From BD2-11 sp965115885 (GTDB taxonomy: Bacteria; Gemmatimonadota; Gemmatimonadetes; Longimicrobiales; Gaopeijiaceae), in contig OZ220479.1 of the NCBI GenBank assembly GCA_965115885.1, forward strand, positions 2,666,001-2,730,000: DNA of 64,000 bases, written 5' to 3'. Made by a program: the position numbers and the translations under genes. The notes beneath the pieces are model-generated. The model worked only from the letters and a program-made list of their open reading frames with translations. It ran no database searches and was not told where the DNA came from. Shown in pieces: positions 53,139-60,664 of this stretch (positions are counted from its first letter, which is position 1; the number at the start of each line of letters is the position of its first letter).

Positions 53139-54044
53139 TCAACCCGCAGGGGTCCCGTCCCCGGCGCGAGCGGCCCGCTCCAGCCAGAAGCGCATCCCGG
53201 CCCAGTCGTTGGCGGCCTTGAAGACGTCGAAGTAGCGCCGGGCCCTCTCCCGCCCGATCGCCGCCGCCTGCCGTTCCCTCGTCTCGCTCTCGTAGCGCGC
53301 GGCCAGGGCGGGGTCGTCCGCGGGCGCGGCCGCCCGCACGCGCTCCTCCAGCTCCGCCAGCGCCCCGATCAGCTCTTCGCGCCGGGCGCCGAAGTCGTCG
53401 TGGATCCCGAAGTGGGCCACCGCGAAGCGGTCGGGATCGAAGACGCGCACCCGCTCGAGCGTCTCCCGCCATGCCGTCAGGTCCACTCCGGGCGCCGGCG
53501 TGGGCGGGTGCACGGGGGCGCCGGCGTCCAGGATCACGCCCAAGGCGTCGCCGCCCAGGAGCACGCCGTCCCGGTCGTCCAGATAGGCGACGTGATGGTC
53601 GACGTGACCGGGCGTGGACACGGGGCGCAGACGCCGCGACGGAGCGCGCTCCCCCGGGGTCCAGGGGCGGAGATTGCGCGTCGGAACCGGGCGCACTTCG
53701 CCCCACAGGCGGTCGTGGGCCTCGCCGAAGGTGCGGCGAACGCTGCGCACCAAGCGGGCCGGGTCGGCCAGATGGGGCGCGGCGTCGACGTGCGCGTGCA
53801 CCGTCAGCGCGTCGTTCTCGTCCGCCAAGTGTCCGGTCGCGCCCGCGTGATCCAGGTGGACGTGGGTGAGGAAGACGGCGCTCAAGTCGCGGATCCGGAA
53901 GCCGCGCTCGCCCAGGCGCGCGCGGAGGGCGTCCAGGCAGGTGGCGGGTCCCGGGTCGACCAGAACCGGCTCGGGAACCTCCAGCAGGAAGGACGAGATC
54001 GCGCCCCGGAGCCCCAGGTGCTCGAGGTCGAGGAGCTCGATCAA
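53139..54044 (-). CDS. MBL-fold metallo-hydrolase
   Basis: A 301-residue zinc-dependent hydrolase of the metallo-beta-lactamase superfamily. The metal motif is LTHVHLDHAG (HxHxDH) near residue 60, with a second His in STPGHVDHHVAYLD and the Asp of LLGGDALG; VAHFGIHDDFG supplies the last His. The C-terminal 90 residues form a helical extension. The substrate is unknown; this subgroup often resembles glyoxalase II- or lactonase-type enzymes. It starts 5 bases after the citrate synthase stop, so they may share a transcript. It is upstream of the infC leader. Confidence 0.88.
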   Translation of the reverse strand: MIELLDLEHLGLRGAISSFLLEVPEPVLVDPGPATCLDALRARLGERGFRIRDLSAVFLTHVHLDHAGATGHLADENDALTVHAHVDAAPHLADPARLVRSVRRTFGEAHDRLWGEVRPVPTRNLRPWTPGERAPSRRLRPVSTPGHVDHHVAYLDDRDGVLLGGDALGVILDAGAPVHPPTPAPGVDLTAWRETLERVRVFDPDRFAVAHFGIHDDFGARREELIGALAELEERVRAAAPADDPALAARYESETRERQAAAIGRERARRYFDVFKAANDWAGMRFWLERAARAGDGTPAG

Positions 54045-54048
54045 CCGT

Positions 54049-55353
54049 TCAACCGTTCCGCGCGTGAGGGTAGGGACGCTTTTTCGGTCCCACGAAGACT
54101 TGGCGCGGACGCGCGATGCGCTGCTCGCGGTCGTTGATCAGCTCCTCCCACTGCGTGAGCCAGCCCACCGTCCGGGGGATGGCGAAGAGCAGCGGGAACA
54201 TGTCCGTCGGGAACCCCATCGACTGATAGATGAGCCCCGAATAGAAGTCGACGTTGGGATACAGGTTGCGTTGGACGAAGTACTCCTCGCCCAGCGCGAT
54301 CCGCTCGAGCTCGAGCGCGACGTCGAGAAGCGGATTCTTGCCCAGCACCCCGAACACCTCGTGCGCCGTGCGCTTGATGATGCTGGCGCGCGGATCGTAC
54401 GCCTTGTACACCCGGTGTCCGAATCCCATCAGCCGCCGCTCCCCCCGCTTCACGCTTTCCATGAAGTCGGGGATGTCGTCGGTGCTCCCGATCTCCTCCA
54501 GCATGCGCAGAACGGCCTCGTTGGCGCCTCCGTGGAGGGGGCCGAACAGCGCCGCCATCGCCCCCGCGTGCGCGGAATAGGGATCGGAGCGGGAGCTGCC
54601 GATGACCCGCATCGCGGTCGTCGAACAGTTCTGTTCGTGGTCGGCGTGGAGAATGAACAGCACCTCCAGGGCGCGCTCCAAGGCCGGATGGGGCTCGTAG
54701 TCGTGCACGCCCACGCGGAAGAGCATCGACAGGAAGTTCTGCGTGTAGTTGAGACGGTTGTCGGGGTAGACGAGGGGAAGCCCCTTGCGATGACGGTAGA
54801 CGAAGGCGGCGACGGTGGGCATCTTGGCGATCAGCCGCACGATCTGCGTCCAGCGGTTGTCCGGGTCGTGGACGTCCTTGGCTTCGGGGTAGAAGGTGGA
54901 CAGCGCCGCCACCGCGCTGATCGCCATGCCCATCGCGTGGGCGTCGTAGCGGAACGCGTCGATCAGCTTGGTCAGGTTCTCGTCGATGTGGGCGCGGTCC
55001 CGGACTTCGCGGCGAAAGGCGTCGAGCTCCTCGGGCGCGGGCAGCTCGCCATTGAGGACGAGGTGGGCCACCTCCAGGAACGTGGCCTTCTCGGCCAGCT
55101 GCTCGATGGGGTAGCCGCGGTACTCCAGGATCCCCTCGGACCCGTCGATGTAGGTGATGGCGCTGCGGGTGTTGGCCGTGTTCGAGAAGCCGGGATCGTA
55201 GGCCATCATGCCGAAGTCCGTGTCCCGGACCTTGATCCGCCGCAGGTCCATCGCCCGGACGACGTCGCCCTCCAGAACGTCGATCTCGTACTTGGCGCCG
55301 GTCCGGTTGTCGGTGATCGAGAGAGTGTCGCTCCGCGCCCCGCCGTTTTCCAT
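54049..55353 (-). CDS. gltA: Citrate synthase
   Basis: Condenses acetyl-CoA and oxaloacetate to citrate at the head of the TCA cycle. The 434-residue protein is of the hexameric type: ITYIDGSEGILEYRGYPIEQLAEK (in parts), the catalytic HADHEQNCSTTAMRVIGSS, LHGGANEAVLRML, MGFGHRVYKAYDPRA and the late PRTVGWLTQWEE. The start is ATG 55353 (MENGGARSD) with GGAGGG five bases upstream. An alternative GTG five codons earlier is less likely. The MBL hydrolase gene follows by 5 bases. Confidence 0.97.
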   Translation of the reverse strand: MENGGARSDTLSITDNRTGAKYEIDVLEGDVVRAMDLRRIKVRDTDFGMMAYDPGFSNTANTRSAITYIDGSEGILEYRGYPIEQLAEKATFLEVAHLVLNGELPAPEELDAFRREVRDRAHIDENLTKLIDAFRYDAHAMGMAISAVAALSTFYPEAKDVHDPDNRWTQIVRLIAKMPTVAAFVYRHRKGLPLVYPDNRLNYTQNFLSMLFRVGVHDYEPHPALERALEVLFILHADHEQNCSTTAMRVIGSSRSDPYSAHAGAMAALFGPLHGGANEAVLRMLEEIGSTDDIPDFMESVKRGERRLMGFGHRVYKAYDPRASIIKRTAHEVFGVLGKNPLLDVALELERIALGEEYFVQRNLYPNVDFYSGLIYQSMGFPTDMFPLLFAIPRTVGWLTQWEELINDREQRIARPRQVFVGPKKRPYPHARNG

Positions 55354-56236
55354 GTCCGCCCTCCGCACACGGGCTCGCGCCGAGCCGGTGGCCTGTCGTT
55401 GGTTGCGCGCCCCTCCCCGGTGCCCCTACGAGGTCCGCCTCCGTCGTCGGCCCCCGTCCGTCGATCAAGTCTAACCCATGCCGCAAGCCGCGCGGTAGGG
55501 CGCGGCTTCTTTCCTCGCCCGGCCTCCTCCGGTGCCGCGATCCGCCGTCGTCCGCGACGGCGGGAGGTCGGCGCTCGTCGCTCGCTTTGCGCCCGCCGAC
55601 GGTCCGGTTCGCGGCGCCCGCGGACGGTCGGCGTCCCGCCGCAGCCCGCCGATGCCGGGCGGGACGAGACCGCGGAGCGAAGGTCGCCGTCTTTCCCGTT
55701 TGCGGGCCCGCGACCCGGTCCCGGACGCCGAACGCGTCGAGCGGCGGGTCCCCGGTTTCGGTTCCACGGCTTTTTCGGCCGCACGTCGAGTCCCGAGAAC
55801 CCGGTGCGGAGTCCGGGGCGCAAGCGGCGAGAATCCCGGCGCGCGCATTCCCCGACACCGCCCGCGATCGTCCACGCGGAGCCCTCCGCCGTCGCCCCGA
55901 CCGGAGTCCGGGAGCCGCGACCCCGGGATCGGGGATCGGGGATCGCGAACACGGCTCCCGCGCTCGGTCGGCGCGTCGCGCTCCGAGGAATCTCCGCAAC
56001 CGCGTCGGCGGCGGGCGCCGATCCGCGGCGTCGGGCTAGGAGTTCCGTCCGGCAAACGGGTCCGCGACGCGGGGGGCGGCTTCCGACCGGAGTCGGGCAC
56101 GGAAGCCGCGGGCATCGACCCGGCCGCTCGAACCCGCCGCCCTACGCCGTTTCGTGCGCCGGACGCCGGTCGGCTTCGAGCGCGCCGCGGCCTCCGCAAG
56201 CTCGACGAGGGCCCGCCGAAAGCGGCGCGTCGAACC
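55354..56236. other. 0.88-kb gap without a supported gene
   Basis: The stretch is extremely GC-rich, and its open frames are Arg/Pro/Gly/Ala-rich shadows without domains. It contains a 9-bp hairpin at 55485-55508 (AAGCCGCGC and GCGCGGCTT around GGTAGG), followed on the plus strand by CTTTCC, and a short tandem of three GGGATCGG units near 55926-55948. The gltA promoter should lie in its left part. No RNA gene was recognised. Confidence 0.6.
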
Positions 56237-56713
56237 TCAGCGAACCGTGAAGCGAACGGTGTCGATCACCCAAGGCTGCAGCGGCACGTGCAGGCCGTCG
56301 GCGACGACCGCGACGATGGTGTATTCGCCGGACGCCAAGTCGGTCATCTCGTACTCGGTCTGCCCCTGGCCGAAGTGGACGTAGCTGCCCTCGACCGCGG
56401 GGATGGGCTGGTCGGCGGGCGTGAGCTCGGCGTTGATCAGCAGATGATGATGCCCGGTGCCGGGGTCCATGACCCCCGCCTCGACGATCTCCACGTTCTC
56501 GACCTCGAACACGACCCGAACCGAGTTGTCCTCGACGACCGCGCCGTCCGCGGGCTCGGCGATGCGAACCCTCATCCGGGCGTCGTCCGCGGCGGTCGTT
56601 TCGTCGGCCATGCCGCCGTCTCCCATCGACTCCCCCGCGTCCCCGCCGCCGCAACCCAGCGCGACGAGAAGCGCGGTCGGCGACCACGGACTCCACTTGC
56701 GAATTCCTGGCAT
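56237..56713 (-). CDS. DUF4399 domain lipoprotein
   Basis: A 158-residue exported protein with a lipobox-like LLVALGC and an acidic linker. The DUF4399 domain runs from about residue 50: MRVRIAEPADGAVVEDNSVRVVFEVEN (in parts), the hallmark GTGHHHLLI near 95, PAVEGSYVHFGQGQTEYEM and the end LQPWVIDTVRFTV. The His cluster suggests metal binding, but the function of the family is unknown to me. The start at ATG 56713 is preceded by GGATGGAG. It is divergent from the lectin-like gene with 235 bases between. Confidence 0.85.
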   Translation of the reverse strand: MPGIRKWSPWSPTALLVALGCGGGDAGESMGDGGMADETTAADDARMRVRIAEPADGAVVEDNSVRVVFEVENVEIVEAGVMDPGTGHHHLLINAELTPADQPIPAVEGSYVHFGQGQTEYEMTDLASGEYTIVAVVADGLHVPLQPWVIDTVRFTVR

Positions 56714-56948
56714 GGGGCTCCATCCGTTTTGCAGGGGGCGGGTTCGGGTTCCCGGGCCGCCTCGGCGGCAGGCCCAACATCGGCCGCGCCTCCGCGCCGT
56801 GCAAGGGCCGGGCCCCGGGCCGGGCGAGCCTCCCCGAAGCCCCGGCGAGACCGACGGATCTTGCCGCACGGCGCGCGTCCGGCCAATCTGCTGTCCGACG
56901 CCCCGGCGATGTCCGGCGACCACCCAAGCGGAACAAGGAGACCCCGAA

Positions 56949-57599
56949 ATGCGCAAGTCGCTCCCGATCCTCGTCATGACGCTCGCGGCCGGCGCCCAGG
57001 CCGTCCACGCGCAGAGCGCGCAGATGAACTTCTTCCTCACCAGCGCCGGATCCGGCGACGGAGCGAACCTCGGCGGCCTCCAGGGCGCCGACCAGATCTG
57101 CCAGGACCGCGCCTACGCGGTGGGCGCCGGCGACCTGATCTGGCGCGCCTACCTGAGCGCGACCGCCCGCGACGGGCAACCCGCGGTGAACGCGCGCGAC
57201 CGCATCGGCGACGGCCCCTGGTACAACTACGCGGGCACCATGGTCGCGCGCGACGTCGACGACCTCCATTCGGAGAACAACCTGCTCGGCAAGGAGAACT
57301 CGCTCAGCGAGCGGGGCGAGCGGATCAACGGTCGGGGCGACTCGCCCAACATGCACGACATCGTCACCGGATCGACCATGGACGGCACGGTCTCCGACGC
57401 GGAAGGCGACACGACCTGCGAGAACTGGACCAGCAACAGCGGCGACGGCAGCGCGCTGGTGGGCCACCACGACCGCGTGGGCGGCGGACAGAACCCCACC
57501 TCCTGGAACTCGGCGCACGCCTCGCGCGGGTGCGGCCAGGAGGACCTGCAGAACACGGGCGGCAACGGCTTCTTCTATTGCTTCGGGATCGGCGGCTGA
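56949..57599 (+). CDS. Secreted lectin/endostatin-like protein
   Basis: A 216-residue exported protein with a signal peptide (ILVMTLAAGAQAVHAQ). The mature part resembles the C-type-lectin/endostatin-like fold used in many bacterial secreted proteins: FFLTSAGSGDGANLGGLQGADQIC, WRAYLSATARDG, VNARDRIGDGPWYNYAG and a Cys-rich end TTCENWTSNS with GGNGFFYCFGI. Four cysteines could form two disulfides. It starts at ATG 56949 behind AAGGAGA. A carbohydrate- or polymer-binding role is plausible but not shown. It converges on the HupE-type gene. Confidence 0.8.
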   Translation: MRKSLPILVMTLAAGAQAVHAQSAQMNFFLTSAGSGDGANLGGLQGADQICQDRAYAVGAGDLIWRAYLSATARDGQPAVNARDRIGDGPWYNYAGTMVARDVDDLHSENNLLGKENSLSERGERINGRGDSPNMHDIVTGSTMDGTVSDAEGDTTCENWTSNSGDGSALVGHHDRVGGGQNPTSWNSAHASRGCGQEDLQNTGGNGFFYCFGIGG

Positions 57600-57621
57600 C
57601 GCGTTGCCGGCGCGCTTCCGG

Positions 57622-59004
57622 TCAGGGGAGCGTGGCGGACTCCCCCGCCACCTCCCCGGCCGCGCTCGCCTTCCCTCCCGGTCGGCGGATCCAGCCGATC
57701 GCCCTCCATGCGGCCCCCAGCGCCGCGAGCGTCAGCGCCGCCAACGCCAGGGTGCGCGCCAGCAACCCCAGATCGAAGACCGGCCAACGGAAGGTGTACT
57801 GGGCGAGCACGTCCCAGCGCTCCGTCATCCAGTGCCACGCGGTGTGCGCGACCAGGACGGAGAGCAGGACGTTGCCGATCCTTTCCTCGACGACGAAGCG
57901 GTACAGAAGCTCGAGCGCGGGCACGATGAGAACGAGCGCCGCGAGCTGACCCAGCTCCACCCCGACGTTGAAGGCCAACAGCGAGGTCGCCAAGTGCGCC
58001 CCCGCGAACTGCATGGTCTCGCGCAACGCGAAGGAGAAGCCGAAGCCGTGGGCCAGGCCGAAGGCGAAGGTGAGGATCCAGCGGGTCTTCACCCGGGTCC
58101 CCACGACGTTCTCGATCGCCATGTAGACGATCGAGGCGGCGATCAGCGCCTCGACCAGCGGCGGGAACCAGAGGGCGTCGGGGGCGAAGCCGAAGGCGGA
58201 GGCGGCCAACGTCACCGAGTGCGCGACCGTGAAGGCGGTGACGAGCGTCGCCAGCGAGCGCATCCCGCGCAGCGGCGCGACCAGACAGAGCAGGAAGAGG
58301 AGGTGGTCGATCCCGTCCAGGATGTGCCGGAAGCCGAGCGCGACGAAGCGCCACGCCGCTTGGTGCCAACGGGGATCCAGGCGCACGACTCCCGGATGCC
58401 CCGTGTACTGGTAGAGGCGCTCCGAGCCCCCGGGAGGCAGAAACCGCAGGACGGTGTTGACCCGCAGCGCCAGCCGCTCCAGGCCGGGATCCATCGAGAA
58501 GTCGGATTCGGCGGAGGCGATCGGGTACTCGAACAGCGCGTCGAGCAGAGCCTGCCGCCAGACGAGGCGGGTCTCGGGCGGAAGCGGGGGGCCGGTCACG
58601 TGCTCCAGCGCCGCCTCGTAGCTGCCGAAGGAGCGGTCGGAAGGGATGGAGACCCGCGCCGCCGCCAGCTCGGGGGCGGGCAACCGCTCCCCGTTCTCGA
58701 AGAGCCGCAGGGGAGTGCCGATCCAGAGCATCGCCCCCTGCCGGATTTCGTCCTCGGCCTCGGGGATGTCCAGGTATCCCGGTCCGAAGGTCGGGAAGAC
58801 GATGTCCTGCATGGTGTCGAGCGGAACCCGCACCAGCAACCGCAACCGGTCGCCCTCGGGACTCACGAACATGCGCACGACGGCGCTGGCGGGGATGTCG
58901 TGCGCCGCGGGGACCCCTTCGAGGGGCGCGGAGGAACGCGTCGGCCTCGCCGCCCCCGCGGCGAAGACGGCGAGGCCGACGATGGCGAAGCGGGTTTTGC
59001 GCAT
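57622..59004 (-). CDS. HupE/UreJ-type membrane protein with an N-terminal periplasmic domain
   Basis: A 460-residue protein. A signal peptide (FAIVGLAVFAAGAA) and about 220 residues of exported domain (rich in Arg/Pro/Leu beta-like sequence) are followed by six to seven membrane helices from about residue 230. The membrane part shows HILDGIDHLLFLLCLV, TLVTAFTVAHSVTLA, AFGLAHGFGFSFAL and HTAWHWM, with conserved His residues typical of HupE/UreJ (nickel/cobalt transport) relatives. The DGIDHLLF motif is the best evidence. No hydrogenase or urease genes are near, so the transported ion is unclear. The start is ATG 59004. Confidence 0.82.
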   Translation of the reverse strand: MRKTRFAIVGLAVFAAGAARPTRSSAPLEGVPAAHDIPASAVVRMFVSPEGDRLRLLVRVPLDTMQDIVFPTFGPGYLDIPEAEDEIRQGAMLWIGTPLRLFENGERLPAPELAAARVSIPSDRSFGSYEAALEHVTGPPLPPETRLVWRQALLDALFEYPIASAESDFSMDPGLERLALRVNTVLRFLPPGGSERLYQYTGHPGVVRLDPRWHQAAWRFVALGFRHILDGIDHLLFLLCLVAPLRGMRSLATLVTAFTVAHSVTLAASAFGFAPDALWFPPLVEALIAASIVYMAIENVVGTRVKTRWILTFAFGLAHGFGFSFALRETMQFAGAHLATSLLAFNVGVELGQLAALVLIVPALELLYRFVVEERIGNVLLSVLVAHTAWHWMTERWDVLAQYTFRWPVFDLGLLARTLALAALTLAALGAAWRAIGWIRRPGGKASAAGEVAGESATLP

Positions 59005-59238
59005 GGCTGCCGGAGAGCTGGGACGCGCCGCGGGGCCGATCCGGGACGCCGAAGATCGCTCCGCGGCCCGGACCCGCAGAGCATCGTAATCGGCCGGACC
59101 TGCGACGAACAAGCCGGCCGGAGGGATGCGCCCGGGACGTGCGCGCGCGCCGTCGAGGCCGTATACTGGCGAATGCGTCGCAGGCTCTCTCGGCGCTCGG
59201 CCACCCGAGCCGTTTTTCGAACAAAGGAGATGTAGGGG

Positions 59239-60444
59239 ATGAGACGAACACGCGATCTTCTTGCCGGAGCCGTCCTCGTCGCCCTCGCGGCCGCCTGCGC
59301 GGACGCGGGCACGCAGTCGACCCGGACGTCGACGGAGGCGGGCGGAGACGGCGTCATGGCGCCGATGTTCGAGGTCGATCCCTTCTGGCCCAAGCCGTTG
59401 CCGAACCACTGGTTGCTGGGCGCCACCATCGGCGTGGCCGTGGACTCGCGCGACCACGTCTACATCGTGCACCGAAACACCCCCGACCAGTTCGCGGCGC
59501 GCACCGAGATCGGGCTGGCCCAGGACCCGCCCCTGAGCGAGTGTTGCCAGCCCGCGCCCCCGGTCCTGGAGTTCGACCCCGAGGGCAACCTGGTCAACGC
59601 CTGGGGCGGCCCCACGGAGACCGGCGAGTACGAGTGGCCCGCCTCGAACCACGGGATCGTGGTCGACCACATGGACAACGTCTGGATCGGCGGCAACGGC
59701 GGCCAGGACAACCACGTGGTGAAGTTCACCCGCGAGGGCGAGTTCCTGATGCAGATCGGCCGGTCCGGCATGCGCGAAAGCAGCTTGGACGACGAGAACT
59801 TCGGCCGGGTCGCCAAGATCGCCTTCGACGCCGAGGCCAACGAGGCCTACGTGGCCGACGGCTACCTGAACAAGCGCGTCGTGGTGGTCGACATGGACAC
59901 CGGCGAGTTCAAGCGCTTCTGGGGCGCGTACGGCAACGAACCGGACGACGGCTACGAATTCGAGCCCTATTCGCCGGACATCCCGCCCGCGCAACAGTTC
60001 CGCGGACCGGTGCACTGCGCCGACCCGTCGCGGGACGGGCTGGTCTACGTGTGCGACCGCGCCTCCGACCGCATCCAGGTCTTCCGCAAGGACGGCACCT
60101 TCGTGCGCGAGGTCTTCGTCGCCCCCGAGACCCTGTCGCAGGGCTCGACCTGGGACGTGGCCTTCTCGCCCGATCCCGAGCAGACCTACCTGTACCTCGC
60201 CGACGGCCAGAACATGAAGGTCTACGTCCTCCTGCGCGAGACCATGGAGGTGCTCTACAGCTTCGGCGACGGCGGGCGGCAGCCCGGCCTGTTCTTCGCG
60301 GTGCACAGCATCGCCACCGACTCGCAGGGCAACGTCTTCACCACCGAAACCTACGAGGGGAAACGGGTGCAGAAGTTCGTCTACAAAGGGATGGGGCCGG
60401 TCACCCGGACGAACATGGGTCCCGCTTGGCCCACCGGCGGCTGA
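59239..60444 (+). CDS. NHL-repeat beta-propeller lipoprotein
   Basis: A 401-residue exported protein with a lipobox-like ALAAAC (Cys about 20). Its repeats resemble a six-bladed NHL/SMP-30-like propeller: ATIGVAVDSRDHVYIVHR, NHGIVVDHMDNVWIGG, GRVAKIAFDAEANEAYVADGY, DRIQVFRKDGTFVRE and HSIATDSQGNVFTTETYEG (each seen in full in the protein; parts given). Such proteins are peptidyl-glycine-lyase-like binders or hydrolases; the function here is unknown. ATG 59239 is preceded by AAAGGAGATG. A strong hairpin terminator follows the stop. Confidence 0.88.
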   Translation: MRRTRDLLAGAVLVALAAACADAGTQSTRTSTEAGGDGVMAPMFEVDPFWPKPLPNHWLLGATIGVAVDSRDHVYIVHRNTPDQFAARTEIGLAQDPPLSECCQPAPPVLEFDPEGNLVNAWGGPTETGEYEWPASNHGIVVDHMDNVWIGGNGGQDNHVVKFTREGEFLMQIGRSGMRESSLDDENFGRVAKIAFDAEANEAYVADGYLNKRVVVVDMDTGEFKRFWGAYGNEPDDGYEFEPYSPDIPPAQQFRGPVHCADPSRDGLVYVCDRASDRIQVFRKDGTFVREVFVAPETLSQGSTWDVAFSPDPEQTYLYLADGQNMKVYVLLRETMEVLYSFGDGGRQPGLFFAVHSIATDSQGNVFTTETYEGKRVQKFVYKGMGPVTRTNMGPAWPTGG

Positions 60445-60473
60445 TCCGTCCGAACCCTCTCCCAAGGCCTCGA

Positions 60474-60505
60474 GGGCCCCTTCGCCGCTCTCGGCGAAGG
60501 GGCCC
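60474..60505 (+). terminator. Perfect 13-bp stem terminator after the NHL gene
   Basis: GGGCCCCTTCGCC and GGCGAAGGGGCCC pair without mismatch around GCTCTC, 30 bases after the NHL gene stop, followed by GTTCGTTCC. The T-tract is weak but the stem is very strong. It separates the NHL gene from the DUF5916 gene. Confidence 0.8.
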
Positions 60506-60664
60506 GTTCGTTCCCGCCGCCCGCGTCGCGGCGCTCCCCGCAACGTTCCGCGCCCCCGGAGTGTCTGTCGTGGTGGCGTGCGACGCTTAGCAAGCCGTGG
60601 GACCGGGCCCGGAATTCCCCGCCTTGGGCCCTCCGATTCCCCCGAAGCCTTCGGATGCGGTCCA

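Noticed and set aside
55485..55508. Hairpin as a terminator
   Set aside because: No plus-strand gene ends upstream of it and no T-tract follows on the minus strand.
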